Shown: positions 36,347 through 45,551, counted from the stretch's first letter. The stretch: 64,000 nt of DNA from Microbulbifer thermotolerans (GCF_900112305.1 NZ_FOKT01000003.1:310001-374000); one strand, 5' to 3'. Notes: a model not told the origin generated them from the letters alone. Made by a program: numbers and translations.

Positions 36347-36839
36347 CTAAATATCCAATTTATTTATGCTGGCTAGAGCTTCACGGAGTAAAAAATAGAC
36401 GAAAAAACAGTTGACATGGCGGCAGAATAAATTTTTCTGCGCGCTTTACGCAATGCCGAAGGCATGAGGTAAAGGGCGCAGCCTCCCGGAATGCGTTGAT
36501 CACAATACTGTAGGTCGCGATGTACGCGAAGAGATGGAGCAACACCCCTAGCGAATACCTTTAATTGGATTACATTTCTAGCGCAAAGTCTACCTGCGCG
36601 ATCGGTGTGAATTCACATCGAGCTGCTGTTCGGTACTATGCTGATACTGGCACGCTTCGTGAACGAAACCTGCCTGATTTTGGATATGCGTAATCACTAA
36701 CCCGGTTACTACAAGTAGTTTCAGAAGGGAAAGTGGTCAAGATTCGCGAAAGTGCATCAATTTTTGATGTTGCTGCTGTTATTGCACGTAGCGTCATCCA
36801 CTTGGCCTTTGGCGACACATTACCTTCCGGCATCAAAAA
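36347..36839. other. noncoding right part of the island with a hairpin and a possible MerR-like remnant
   Basis: About 490 bp between the methyltransferase and the gyrB fragment show no intact gene. At 36438-36480 a nested imperfect palindrome has stems TGCGC, CTTTAC and ATGCC paired with GGCAT, GTAAAG and GCGCA. At about 36584-36693 one frame reads NSHRAAVRYYADTGTLRERN and then DFGYA and a stop, faintly like the N-terminal helix-turn-helix of MerR regulators. TGTGAATTCACA (36606-36617) is a perfect 12-bp palindrome. The methyltransferase promoter should lie at the left side. I regard the rest as decayed sequence. Confidence 0.4.
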
Positions 36840-37241
36840 GGTACCGGTTATCCGTTCGGCTATGAATTCTTCGATTCCGCTGAATACCGCTCGATCTGTA
36901 CCTTGGGCGAGAAGCTTCAGGACCTGTTGGAAGAGGGGGCCTATGTCCGCCGTGGTGAAAAGCAGCAACCGGTGACAAGCTTCCCCGAAGCCCTGGAGTG
37001 GCTGATGAATGAAAGCCGCCGCGGCTACGGTATACAGCGCTACAAGGGCCTTGGTGAAATGAACCCCGATCAGCTGTGGGAAACCACCATGAACCCTGAG
37101 AGCCGCCGCATGCTGCAGGTAACGGTGGAAGACGCCATCGCCGCGGACCAGATCTTCACCACGCTGATGGGCGACCAGGTGGAACCGCGCCGGGAGTTTA
37201 TCGAGAGCAATGCGCTGGCAGTGGAAAACCTGGATGTATAA
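36840..37241 (+). pseudogene. truncated duplicate of the gyrB 3' end
   Basis: This is the last 134 codons of gyrB, beginning [18 protein letters not shown] and ending in the normal stop. Homology starts abruptly at GGTACCG (36840). The middle group of five mismatches to the intact gene is entirely synonymous ([14 protein letters not shown] preserved); the first group includes Asp to Gly and His to Tyr. No N-terminal part or ribosome site is present, so it should not be translated as a functional subunit. It is followed by the terminator at 37292, probably the original gyrB terminator. Confidence 0.95.
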
Positions 37242-37244
37242 GGG
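36840..37244 (+). repeat. right direct repeat: 3' end of gyrB
   Basis: This is the partner of 29708-30112. Beyond 37244 the two sequences lose similarity (TTGGGTTAACC here, TTGGCTGTCAG there). This copy retains the apparent ancestral downstream flank. Confidence 0.97.
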
Positions 37245-37291
37245 CTTGGGTTAACCGGAATAGGGGTTCCAAGCTGCATTCAGCAAGAACA

Positions 37292-37320
37292 AAAAAGGCC
37301 GCTCTATGAGCGGCCTTTTT
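37292..37320. terminator. rho-independent terminator, probably the original gyrB terminator
   Basis: A perfect 13-bp stem (AAAAAGGCCGCTC / GAGCGGCCTTTTT) has a three-base loop and A/T tracts on both sides. It lies 50 bp after the gyrB fragment and 19 bp before the end of the convergent cysH-like gene, so it can serve both. Confidence 0.88.
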
Positions 37321-37338
37321 ATAATCGGATAGGACACA

Positions 37339-38016
37339 TCACTTTTCCAGCAACAGCCCGCACTCCCGGTGCTCTTCGCCTTTGGTGGGGTCGAAGTAAA
37401 CATCGTTGTCCGGCAGGTCGTGCTGATAGACGTACTCTTCGACGTCTATTTCCTTCAAGTGGAACATGGGCGCCACGCGGATGGTACCGTGGCTGCCGGT
37501 GGTGAAGATATTCAGGCTCTTCCGGTGCGCGTTTTGATCGTGGCGAATGCCGTTCATCCACACATCTGGTTTCAATTCCTCCATGGCCCGGTTGAAGGGT
37601 TCCAGTTTGACGGTGCGGGAGAAGAAATCGTGCGCCGGCGTATCCAGCGGGGGAATTTCTCCGTAAACCGCTTTGTAGTGCGCGGCAGACACCTTGGGGG
37701 TATAGGTGAAGAGATTGAGATTGAATTCTTTCACCAAGCGATCGATATGGCGGTAGGTCTCCGGCGTGTTATAGCCGTGATCCACCCAGATTACCGGGAT
37801 ATCCGGTTTGGCCTGAGTGACCAAGTGCAGGAATGCCACCGCCAGCGGGCGGAAATTGGTGAAGACGACCGGATTCTCCGCGTGCTCAATGGTGAAGCGC
37901 ATAATTTCACTGGGCTTGGCACCCTGAAATTGTTGATTCAGCGCCTCCAGGTCCGCACCGTGATGGAAGGTGCGCTGGGGATAGGCGCGGACGGCATTGC
38001 TGCTGGCGTTACCCAT
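37339..38016 (-). CDS. cysH: phosphoadenylyl-sulfate (PAPS) reductase-like protein
   Basis: The 225-aa protein belongs to the CysH family of assimilatory sulfate reduction. It has VVFTNFRPLAVAFLHLVTQAKPDIPVIWVDHGYNTPETYRHID (in parts), the PP-loop-like nucleotide region, and GIRHDQNAHRKSLNIF. It ends with RECGLLLEK, placing the catalytic Cys in an ECGL motif near the C-terminus; typical members end with ECGLH. No extra cysteine pairs of the FeS-type APS reductase are seen, so PAPS is the likelier substrate. It is transcribed alone, toward the gyrB terminator. Confidence 0.88.
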   Translation of the reverse strand: MGNASSNAVRAYPQRTFHHGADLEALNQQFQGAKPSEIMRFTIEHAENPVVFTNFRPLAVAFLHLVTQAKPDIPVIWVDHGYNTPETYRHIDRLVKEFNLNLFTYTPKVSAAHYKAVYGEIPPLDTPAHDFFSRTVKLEPFNRAMEELKPDVWMNGIRHDQNAHRKSLNIFTTGSHGTIRVAPMFHLKEIDVEEYVYQHDLPDNDVYFDPTKGEEHRECGLLLEK

Positions 38017-38138
38017 AAAAAACTCGAAACTGGTGTTCTATCAGGAGGTTGGCATGCTAACGCTTGCGGCAACTAGAGAGAAACAATAAAAAGAAGTGAA
38101 TCCATAAGATTCAGTTATAAGGAATCAAGGCAACTTAT

Positions 38139-38588
38139 TTACGCTGCTTTCAGTTTTGGTCGGTAGCGCATCAAGATCTCTGCCTGACCACTAACGGCGC
38201 AGGGCTGCCTGCCGGTTTCCTTAAAATCCTGCTGCTGCAGAAAGTAGCGCCCGTTCAGGTTTTCTTCCAACACTGTCATCAGCAGTTGCGGCCGTCCCCG
38301 CTTGGCGCAGCGCATCAGTTCACTACCGGCGCCCCGCTTTGTGAACGCTGGGCTAACACAGAGATACTCCAGTTGGTCGGTTCCTGTAATCAGTGCGAAC
38401 CCCTCCGCAGTTTGCTTTCCATTTGCCGTATAGACCAAACAGAGGTCAGCGGTTTGCAGACAGTGGCCAAAATTGCTCAGTTTGCCCTGCCAAACCTGTT
38501 GTGGAATAGAGGGGTGCGCATCGACCAGAGTGCGAAGCCAGAGCGCTTGCAGACGTTGGAAGTCCGAGGGAACCGCGGGTCGGATCAT
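38139..38588 (-). CDS. GNAT family N-acetyltransferase
   Basis: The 149-aa protein has the GNAT fold pattern: IRPAVPSDFQRLQALWLRTL at the N-terminus, then LEYLCVSPAFTKRGAGSELM (motif A; the usual Q/RxxGxG/A appears as KRGAGS) and VLEENLNGRYFLQQQDFKETGR. It should transfer an acetyl group from acetyl-CoA to an unknown amine. The ATG at 38588 is the better start; a TTG nine codons upstream is possible. Confidence 0.82.
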   Translation of the reverse strand: MIRPAVPSDFQRLQALWLRTLVDAHPSIPQQVWQGKLSNFGHCLQTADLCLVYTANGKQTAEGFALITGTDQLEYLCVSPAFTKRGAGSELMRCAKRGRPQLLMTVLEENLNGRYFLQQQDFKETGRQPCAVSGQAEILMRYRPKLKAA

Positions 38589-38667
38589 ACCAGCACCGTA
38601 AGTAAATACTTGCAAACAATCCTAGTCAGGGAACCCGGCAGCTCCTAGTCGGCCAATATAGGTTGCG

Positions 38668-39867
38668 TTATGCACCGCGTTTGCCGAGGTGGACAAATTG
38701 CGCTTTTAAGTAGCTGGTCTCGGGAATCGCCGGGTGCACAGGATGGTCCGCGCCCTGGCCCCCGCTGGCGAGCAGCGCCGCCGGGCGCCCCAGTTGGTGC
38801 GCGGCTCCCCGTACACAGTCGACCAGCTCATCCGCTTTTAAATGCATCGAGCAGGAAGCGCTCACTAATAGGCCATCTGCGGCCAGCAGGCGCATTGCCA
38901 GTTGGTTGATATGCCGGTAGGCGGCCAGCCCGGATTTGTGGTCCTTGCGCCTTTTGATAAAGGCGGGCGGATCCAGTACCACCACATCGAATTGCTCCCC
39001 CTCGGCCACCATGGCTTTCAGGACCTCCAGCGCCTTGCCGCGCACTGTGTGTAAACGCCCCTCCACGCCATTGTGAGCGGCATTTTCCTGGCACCACTGC
39101 AGTGCCTGTTCCGATGCGTCCACACAGGTGACATGGTCGGCCCCGTTGGCCAGTGCCTGTACGCCCCAGCCACCGGCGTAGGAGAAGAGGTCCAGTACGC
39201 GCCTGCCCTTGACCCACTGGTTCAGCCGCGCGCGGTTGTCCCGATGATCGTAAAACCAGCCGGTTTTCTGTCCCCGGTGCACCGGCGCCAGCAGTGCGAC
39301 GCCGTTTTCGGAAAACGGCACCATTTCCGGCACTTCTCCGTAGACCACTTCGTTCACCAGTGGCATTTCCTCCGGGCTGCGGCCCTGGTGGTCGTTGCGC
39401 AGCAAGATACCGCGCGGATTCAGCAGAGATGCGAGGGCGTCCACCACCTGCGGCAATAGCTTTTCCATGCCCCAGTTGCTCACCTGTACCACAAGGTGAT
39501 CGCCAAAGCGGTCCACCACCAGCCCTGGCAACCAGTCCGAATCACCGTATACCAGGCGGTAATTGGGAGCGTTAAAGTAGCGCTGCCGCAGTCTCAATGC
39601 AGAGTGTAAGCGCTCACTTATTAGGGCGGCATCCAGTTCTTTGTCGCGGGAGACAAGGCGGCCGCAGATCAGTTGACTGGGATTTACAAAGGCGGTGCCG
39701 AGCGAATTACCCCGGCTGTCCAGCACCCGGCACTGGCTGCCGGGCTCAATACCCTTGAGGGACGACCGCTTGGTGTCCACTTCGTTGCTGTAGATCCATA
39801 GATGGCCGCGTTTCAGGCGGCGCTCCGCACCGCGGTTTAATATCAGATCCGCCAATGTATTCTCCAT
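38668..39867 (-). CDS. rlmI: 23S rRNA (cytosine-1962-C5)-methyltransferase RlmI
   Basis: The 399-aa protein has an N-terminal PUA domain (LNRGAERRLKRGHLWIYSNEV), a linker domain and a C-terminal SAM-dependent domain with VLDLFSYAGGWGVQALANGA and VVLDPPAFIKRRKD. This domain order and length fit RlmI (YccW), which modifies C1962 of 23S rRNA. A conserved catalytic cysteine is seen in VSASCSMHL. It is a single gene divergent from rimO across a 178-bp gap. Confidence 0.93.
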   Translation of the reverse strand: MENTLADLILNRGAERRLKRGHLWIYSNEVDTKRSSLKGIEPGSQCRVLDSRGNSLGTAFVNPSQLICGRLVSRDKELDAALISERLHSALRLRQRYFNAPNYRLVYGDSDWLPGLVVDRFGDHLVVQVSNWGMEKLLPQVVDALASLLNPRGILLRNDHQGRSPEEMPLVNEVVYGEVPEMVPFSENGVALLAPVHRGQKTGWFYDHRDNRARLNQWVKGRRVLDLFSYAGGWGVQALANGADHVTCVDASEQALQWCQENAAHNGVEGRLHTVRGKALEVLKAMVAEGEQFDVVVLDPPAFIKRRKDHKSGLAAYRHINQLAMRLLAADGLLVSASCSMHLKADELVDCVRGAAHQLGRPAALLASGGQGADHPVHPAIPETSYLKAQFVHLGKRGA

Positions 39868-40045
39868 AGATAGTGGCCGAGGGCGGCATTGTGCGCCTCA
39901 ACGCGGGCAGGTCAAGCAAACATTTTCCGGCAAAAGCGCACAGCGGCAGGGGCAGAGCGGAGCTCCGGTCGCTATGCAAGCGGGCCCGGCACCGTTAGAA
40001 TTGCCCGCTTTTTAAACAAACCCAAATAAGTGCTCGGGAGCCAAA

Positions 40046-41371
40046 ATGACCAGCAACACCCCGAAAGTCGGCTTCGTATCCCTCGGCTGCCCCAAGGCAA
40101 CCGTGGATTCCGAACGCATTCTGACGCAGCTGCGTATGGAGGGCTATCAGCTGGTGCCCAGCTACGAGGCCGCCGACGTGGTGGTGGTCAATACTTGTGG
40201 CTTTATCGATAGCGCCAAGGCCGAGTCCCTGGATGCGATTGGCGAAGCCATCGCCGAAAACGGTAAGGTCATTGTCACCGGTTGTATGGGCGTCGAAGAA
40301 GAAAATATTCGCCAAGTCCACCCGAGTGTACTTGCGGTAACCGGCCCACAGCAGTACGAACAGGTGGTCAATGCAGTTCACGAGGTTGTGCCCCCGCAAC
40401 AAGAACACGATCCGTTCGTTGATTTGGTGCCGCCTCAGGGTATCAAGCTGACCCCCCGCCACTACGCTTATCTGAAAATCTCCGAAGGTTGTAACCACAA
40501 TTGCAGCTTCTGCATTATTCCCAGTATGCGCGGCAAGCTGGTCAGCCGTCCGGTGGGCGAGGTGCTGGGAGAAGCGGAGCGACTGGTGAAAGCCGGCGTG
40601 CAAGAGCTGCTGGTGATTTCCCAGGACACCAGCGCCTACGGCGTAGATCTGAAGTACAAACTGGACTTCTGGGATGGGCGCCCGGTGAAAACCCGCATGT
40701 TGGAGCTGTGCGAGGCACTGTCATCTCTGGGTGTATGGGTACGCCTTCACTACGTATATCCATACCCCAATGTCGATGATGTGATACCGCTGATGGCGGA
40801 GGGCAAACTGCTGCCCTATCTGGATATTCCCTTCCAGCATGCCAGTCCCAAAATTTTGAAGGCGATGAAACGCCCGGCCTTCGAAGACAAAACCCTGGCG
40901 CGTATCAAAAAGTGGCGTGAGATATGTCCGGACCTGACCATCCGCTCCACCTTTATCGTCGGCTTCCCTGGGGAGACGGAAGAGGACTTCCAGTATCTGC
41001 TCGACTGGTTGAGTGAGGCACAGCTCGATCGCGTCGGTTGCTTCCAGTACTCGCCGGTTGACGGCGCTCCGGCAAACGCGTTGGAGGGAGCGGTACCGGA
41101 GGAAGTGAAACAAGAGCGTTGGGAGCGATTTATGGCGCACCAGCGGGAAATCAGTGCGGCGCGTCTGCAGCGGAAGATCGGCAGCGAAATCGAAGTGTTG
41201 ATCGATGAGGTGGATGAAGAGGGGGCGATTGGCCGCTCCTGGGCGGACGCGCCGGAAATTGACGGCGCCGTCTACTTAAACGGCGAGACACACCTCACAC
41301 CGGGCGAGAAGGTTCGTGCGCGTGTGACCCACGCAGATGAATACGATCTTTGGGCCGAGTCGCTCTCCTGA
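40046..41371 (+). CDS. rimO: ribosomal protein uS12 methylthiotransferase RimO
   Basis: RimO is a radical SAM enzyme that methylthiolates Asp of ribosomal protein S12. The 441-aa protein has the N-terminal UPF0004 domain ([19 protein letters not shown] with cysteines in VVNTCGFI and VTGCMG), the radical SAM triad in [11 protein letters not shown] and a C-terminal TRAM domain (about 375-440). Length and start (ATG after GGAG) are normal. It stands alone between rlmI and the secreted subtilase. Confidence 0.97.
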   Translation: MTSNTPKVGFVSLGCPKATVDSERILTQLRMEGYQLVPSYEAADVVVVNTCGFIDSAKAESLDAIGEAIAENGKVIVTGCMGVEEENIRQVHPSVLAVTGPQQYEQVVNAVHEVVPPQQEHDPFVDLVPPQGIKLTPRHYAYLKISEGCNHNCSFCIIPSMRGKLVSRPVGEVLGEAERLVKAGVQELLVISQDTSAYGVDLKYKLDFWDGRPVKTRMLELCEALSSLGVWVRLHYVYPYPNVDDVIPLMAEGKLLPYLDIPFQHASPKILKAMKRPAFEDKTLARIKKWREICPDLTIRSTFIVGFPGETEEDFQYLLDWLSEAQLDRVGCFQYSPVDGAPANALEGAVPEEVKQERWERFMAHQREISAARLQRKIGSEIEVLIDEVDEEGAIGRSWADAPEIDGAVYLNGETHLTPGEKVRARVTHADEYDLWAESLS

Positions 41372-41422
41372 TCCGGCCCGTTTGTTTGGGCACCTCCACG
41401 CGAGCGCGGGGTGCCCTGAAAA

Positions 41423-44404
41423 TCACTGGGTATTGATCATCACTTCCGTCTCGGCAAAGGTTTGTTCCCCATCACCGTGGCGGAGTAATCCCAGTGCACG
41501 GCCACCGGGCGCCAGCCCCATCCAATCGAGAGACACACTGCTACGTCTGCCGACGTCTGCCGCGGTGGGTGCGCTCAAAAGCGCATTGCCAGCGTCGCCC
41601 TTCAGGTTGAAATTGAACAGCGTGTAGGGTGTTGGACCGGCGGCGGAGGCGTAATCGACCACGAACGCCGCGTACTGTCCCGGCTCCGGATTGCGCAGCG
41701 TCACCGTTTCTGCGGAAGTTGGCGTGCCACTGCTGCCTACCAGCGGGAAGTCGGGTGCCGGACCGTAGACTTGCAGATCCAGGTCGTCGGAACCGTCCCC
41801 GGCACCCACATCCGCATCAAACAAAGCTATTCGGGACAGCTCCGTGCCTTCGGGTATCTCGAAGAAAATCAGGTCGTTGTCACCATCCTCTACAGCGCCG
41901 GGATAGGCGATACCTTCGGCCAAGCCGCTGATCTGTACTTGGTAATTGCCGCTGTAACCGAACTGTACATCGAAACTGAGTGAGCCCTCACTTCCGCTAC
42001 CAATGACAGATTCTGGCGCGGTGATGGGCACCGGGCGCAGGGCGATGGGGCTGCGCACTTGATAGCGGTTACCCAGGGAATGCCAGGTGAGGGAGCCGAA
42101 GGTCCACTCGCCGAGGCTGGCGGCATCGGTGGCGGTAAAAGTCACCCGATAAGTGGCACTCTCGCCCCGCTTGAGGCGCAATACCCGGGGCTGGACATGG
42201 ACATTGACCCCCTCGGGCGCGTCCACGGAAACCCAATACCACTGGCGTCCCGGTGCCACACTGGTCACCCTGCGGGTAATTGTCTGGCTGCCGGCAAGCT
42301 CCGCGACACCAATGGAAGCAAGGTTTAGGTCACTGGAGTCTGTGGAGTATCCAAGGGCTTCCAGTTCGCTGCAGGTGGTGCCATCCACCAATTGGGGCTG
42401 CTTTTCAGCGCCACAGAGAAAGGCGAAGTAATCCGGCAGACTCGCGTCGTATACCAGGCCGGGAGTAAAGGCGTCGGACGGACTGATGGCACCGCTGCCT
42501 ATATCGAATGGATCCGCCGCTTCGGAACCAAAGGATTTGCGCAGGCCACTGCGCGCGGTGGTCATCAAAGCCGATTTGGCCATGGCCGGCGTCCAGTCCG
42601 GGTGTACCTGCTTCAGCAGTGCCATTACCCCCGCCACGTGGGGGCTGGCCATGGAAGTACCGTTCATGGCGGCGAACAAATTGCCGCCGCTGGAAACCGG
42701 GGAGGTTCCGGCGATGATGCCGACCCCGGGTGCGGCCACATCCGGTTTGATAATATCCGGGGCGCCGCCATTGGCACCGCGCGAGGAGAATCCGGCAATG
42801 CGGTCGACCCGCGATACCTGGATCTCCGGGCTGAGGGTACCGGCGCTGTCGCTGCTGGCGGCGATCAGCGCACCGTCCGAGTGGCGAATCATAATGCCGG
42901 GAATGGTGGTATCCGGGGCCGACATGACGATGGGGTCCATGCGATCGGGCCCGGTGCCGTCGTTGTACACGACGATGGCGCGGGCACCGGCGGCGGCAGC
43001 GTTATTGTACTTGTCGGTAAAGGCACAGCCGCCGCGGATTACCAACGCGATCTGCCCGTCGATGGCGTCACTGTTAGTCAGTGGCCCGCAGGCATCCTGG
43101 GGTTCGGTAGTCACTACATTGGCGGAAATAGCGCCAACGTCGGCCAGGGAAACCGGGCCGCCGCCCTCCAGCCCTTCATAGGTTGCGGCGATGTCTGCCG
43201 GCGCGTCCAGCCGCAGTCCGGTGCCGAAACTCTGATCGTCTTCCATGGCGGCCACCGCGGTTACCCAGGGCACGCCGGATGGTGTACCGACGGTCTCGGA
43301 ATCCGGACCCCGATTGCCGGCGGATACGGATACAAACACACCCGCATCGGCGGCGTATAAAAAGGCGATGTCGTCGGGGCCATTGAAGGTGGTACTGCTG
43401 CCCCCGACAGAGAAGTTGATGACATCCACGCCGTCGGCTACCGCCTGATCGATAGCGGCCATGGAGTCGGAGGAGAAGCAGCCGCTGTCGTCGGGATTGG
43501 GCGCATCCCAGCACACCTTGTACACGGCGATACGAGCGCGGGGGGCCATACCACTGAGGATGCCGCCGGTGGGACCTTCGACACCGTAGTTGCCGCCGGC
43601 GGTAGTGGCGGTGTGGGTGCCGTGGCCGCCGGCATCCCGAGCGGAGAGAAACTCATAGTCCGCCAGTGTATTCACCGTCAGGAAAGCGTCGGAATATGAC
43701 TCCGCTTTAATCAGCTTGCGGTTGCACTCGAAGGGGGCGTCCGCCGGGTTGAATTCCGAATTGCCGAAATCGCAGCCTTCACCGACAAAGTGATCCGGCA
43801 CTGGCCCGTAGGGGACCGCGCGGCCACGGTTGCCGCGCCGCGGTGTGGGCGTATCCGCTAGGCTCGGATGTTCTCGGTGGACGCCGCTGTCGATTACGCC
43901 GATCACGATATCCTCGCCGGTGACGCCCCAGAGCCAGGGCCCGAAGAAGCCGGTGAGACCGAGGAAATCCCGCGTTGAATCCGTCTGGGGTTTGAGCAGT
44001 TTATCCTCCCAGACACCGAGCACATCCTTGCGTGCCCGCAGCGCTTCGGCGTCTTTGCTGCTCATCAGAGCAGCGAACCCGTTAAAGGCCACCTGATATT
44101 CGTGTACCTTGCGCGCCCCCGGCACAGAGGCCAGTACCGTATCGCGCCGAGCGCGGAGGAAGTCGGCGTAATGGCGGTACTGGCTGCTTTGGGGGTTCAG
44201 TTTTGCATTGGCGTTTGGTTTGGTAGCCGCCAGTCCGGGAATGTGGCCTTCGTAGGCCACCAGTGGCTTATCCGCCAACTGGACGATGTATACCTTGTGG
44301 TCCCGGCGGATATCCGGCTTCAACGTCTTTGGATCTGTTTCTGCCATACTGCCGAAAGACAGCAGTATGCCGGCAAGCAGCAGTGAACTTCTTATTATCT
44401 TCAT
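41423..44404 (-). CDS. secreted S8 family serine peptidase (subtilase) with PA domain
   Basis: The 993-aa preproprotein has a signal peptide (SSLLLAGILLSFGSMA), an I9 inhibitor-type propeptide (about 35-135) and a subtilisin catalytic domain with Asp172 (GVIDSGVHREHPS), His261 (GGHGTHTA) and Ser584 (NGTSMASPHVAG). A protease-associated domain is inserted at about 425-530. A fibronectin-like domain (about 680-790) and a PPC-like C-terminal domain (about 810-960) follow. This order resembles plant-type subtilases and is common in marine polymer degraders. It probably digests extracellular protein. It is transcribed alone, with a 232-bp upstream gap holding its promoter. Confidence 0.93.
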   Translation of the reverse strand: MKIIRSSLLLAGILLSFGSMAETDPKTLKPDIRRDHKVYIVQLADKPLVAYEGHIPGLAATKPNANAKLNPQSSQYRHYADFLRARRDTVLASVPGARKVHEYQVAFNGFAALMSSKDAEALRARKDVLGVWEDKLLKPQTDSTRDFLGLTGFFGPWLWGVTGEDIVIGVIDSGVHREHPSLADTPTPRRGNRGRAVPYGPVPDHFVGEGCDFGNSEFNPADAPFECNRKLIKAESYSDAFLTVNTLADYEFLSARDAGGHGTHTATTAGGNYGVEGPTGGILSGMAPRARIAVYKVCWDAPNPDDSGCFSSDSMAAIDQAVADGVDVINFSVGGSSTTFNGPDDIAFLYAADAGVFVSVSAGNRGPDSETVGTPSGVPWVTAVAAMEDDQSFGTGLRLDAPADIAATYEGLEGGGPVSLADVGAISANVVTTEPQDACGPLTNSDAIDGQIALVIRGGCAFTDKYNNAAAAGARAIVVYNDGTGPDRMDPIVMSAPDTTIPGIMIRHSDGALIAASSDSAGTLSPEIQVSRVDRIAGFSSRGANGGAPDIIKPDVAAPGVGIIAGTSPVSSGGNLFAAMNGTSMASPHVAGVMALLKQVHPDWTPAMAKSALMTTARSGLRKSFGSEAADPFDIGSGAISPSDAFTPGLVYDASLPDYFAFLCGAEKQPQLVDGTTCSELEALGYSTDSSDLNLASIGVAELAGSQTITRRVTSVAPGRQWYWVSVDAPEGVNVHVQPRVLRLKRGESATYRVTFTATDAASLGEWTFGSLTWHSLGNRYQVRSPIALRPVPITAPESVIGSGSEGSLSFDVQFGYSGNYQVQISGLAEGIAYPGAVEDGDNDLIFFEIPEGTELSRIALFDADVGAGDGSDDLDLQVYGPAPDFPLVGSSGTPTSAETVTLRNPEPGQYAAFVVDYASAAGPTPYTLFNFNLKGDAGNALLSAPTAADVGRRSSVSLDWMGLAPGGRALGLLRHGDGEQTFAETEVMINTQ

Positions 44405-44636
44405 TTTTTGATGTCCCTTCGTGATTGATTTTTTTCAGGACAGGAAGCGATTGAAAGGCGGGACTTTCCGCCGCTCTCCCGGGCAGGGAATGGCGGTACT
44501 GCGGGTCAGATCCTTCAACCCTTCCTCCGCGGGTAATCCGCTACTGATGGTGCGCGAATTGGCGGATTGAAATTTCCTGAAACTTGCTTTTAAAGGAGGG
44601 AACGGCGCAATTCAATCGATTGGCGCGACAATTGTT

Positions 44637-45206
44637 TTATTGTGCTCCGGAGGGAGAAGTGCCGAGCAGGAATTGCGCGAACTGGGCCAAGTTGTCGAAT
44701 ACAGCGGTATCTGCCAGCCGCTCGTCGGGCTGCTGCAGGAGTTGTCGCAGCGTCCCCTCACCGGCCCCTGTTCTCACCAGTACGGGCCTGCACCCTTTCG
44801 TGAGGGCCGTGTGTAAATCTTTAAGCTGGTCGCCGACCAGGTAACAGCCGTGCAGACTGGTGTCGAACTCCGCTTCTATCGCATCGAGCAATCCGGGTTC
44901 GGGCTTGCGGCAGCGACAGTTATCTTCGGGGCTGTGAGGGCAGTAGAAAATGGCTGCGATCTCGCCGCCGGCATCCTCCACCAGCGCGCGCATTTTTGCG
45001 TGCATCGCTTCCAGGTCGTCCAGGTCAAACAGGCCCAGTGCCAGGCCGCTCTGGTTGGTGGCAATCACCAGCTGGTGCCCTGCGCGGCTCAATTCGGCCA
45101 TGGCTTCGATACTGCCGGGCAGAGGGGTCCACTCGTCAGCGGATTTGATGTGGGCATCGGAGTCATAGTTGATGACTCCATCCCTGTCCAGCACGATGAT
45201 TGCCAT
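44637..45206 (-). CDS. gmhB: D-glycero-beta-D-manno-heptose 1,7-bisphosphate 7-phosphatase
   Basis: The 189-aa protein is a HAD-superfamily phosphatase of ADP-heptose synthesis for the LPS inner core. It has the nucleophile motif LDRDGVINYDSDAHIKS (DxD), IATNQSG (motif II), a zinc-binding loop with CPHSPEDNCRCRKPEPGLL, and VGDQLKDLHTA for the final acidic motif. Size is normal. It lies downstream of glyS with the small DUF2442-like gene in between. The glyQ-glyS-gmhB neighbourhood is common in pseudomonads. Confidence 0.95.
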   Translation of the reverse strand: MAIIVLDRDGVINYDSDAHIKSADEWTPLPGSIEAMAELSRAGHQLVIATNQSGLALGLFDLDDLEAMHAKMRALVEDAGGEIAAIFYCPHSPEDNCRCRKPEPGLLDAIEAEFDTSLHGCYLVGDQLKDLHTALTKGCRPVLVRTGAGEGTLRQLLQQPDERLADTAVFDNLAQFAQFLLGTSPSGAQ

Positions 45207-45311
45207 GAAATTCTTTTTCGCTCTGTTGGAGAGAATACCGGGCCGCTATTTGTTCTTTAGCAGGTTGTTTTTATACAGGTCTTCGACTGGAAAAATCACC
45301 GTGTAATCGTC

Positions 45312-45503
45312 TCAATTCAGGTTTCCATCGACGATTTTAAAAGTTCGAAAGTTTGATTCGGACTTATATTTTTCGTAGTCGGGGTGCTCCATCGAAAAAA
45401 TAAATGTCGCAAAATCGACAAGCTGCTTATGACCATCTGAAAACTCGATTTCCAGTATATGAGGTTTCACATGATGTGCGGCTTTAAGCGAAATTTCTGA
45501 CAT
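45312..45503 (-). CDS. DUF2442 domain protein
   Basis: The 63-aa product (MSEISLKAAHHVKPHILEIEF...) matches the DUF2442 pattern, with LEIEFSDGHKQLVDFATFIF and a C-terminal FRTFKIVDGNL. Members are small proteins of unknown role, often paired with DUF4160 proteins in toxin-antitoxin-like pairs; no partner is present here. The ATG at 45503 is chosen. A longer frame back to 45575 would run through a 38-bp palindrome and is rejected. Confidence 0.7.
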   Translation of the reverse strand: MSEISLKAAHHVKPHILEIEFSDGHKQLVDFATFIFSMEHPDYEKYKSESNFRTFKIVDGNLN

Positions 45504-45551
45504 TTTTATTCGCTGTGTAAGAGCCCTTCGAACTCCCTGCGTTTTTAGAAC

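Larger units (their letters stand above)
30113..37244. mobile_element. restriction-modification/Vsr/dual-ATPase island inserted at gyrB
   Basis: About 7.1 kb lies between the intact gyrB and a duplicated gyrB 3' fragment. The plus-strand genes (30330-34085) are clearly AT-richer than the flanking core. Cargo: dual-GHKL ATPase, receiver-domain protein, vsr, C5-cytosine methyltransferase and a broken restriction endonuclease. No integrase, transposase or tRNA gene is present. Flanking long direct repeats fit integration of a circular DNA, or of a donor segment, by homologous recombination in gyrB. An origin in a diverged relative's gyrB locus is also possible. Confidence 0.8.

Noticed and set aside
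36903-37241. A short independent gene encoding a GyrB C-terminal peptide.
   Set aside because: It is a truncated duplicate without start signal or N-terminal domains.
30113-37244. A classical integrative element with integrase and att sites.
   Set aside because: No recombinase gene and no short att-like repeats at a tRNA were found. The only flanking repeats are the long gyrB ends.
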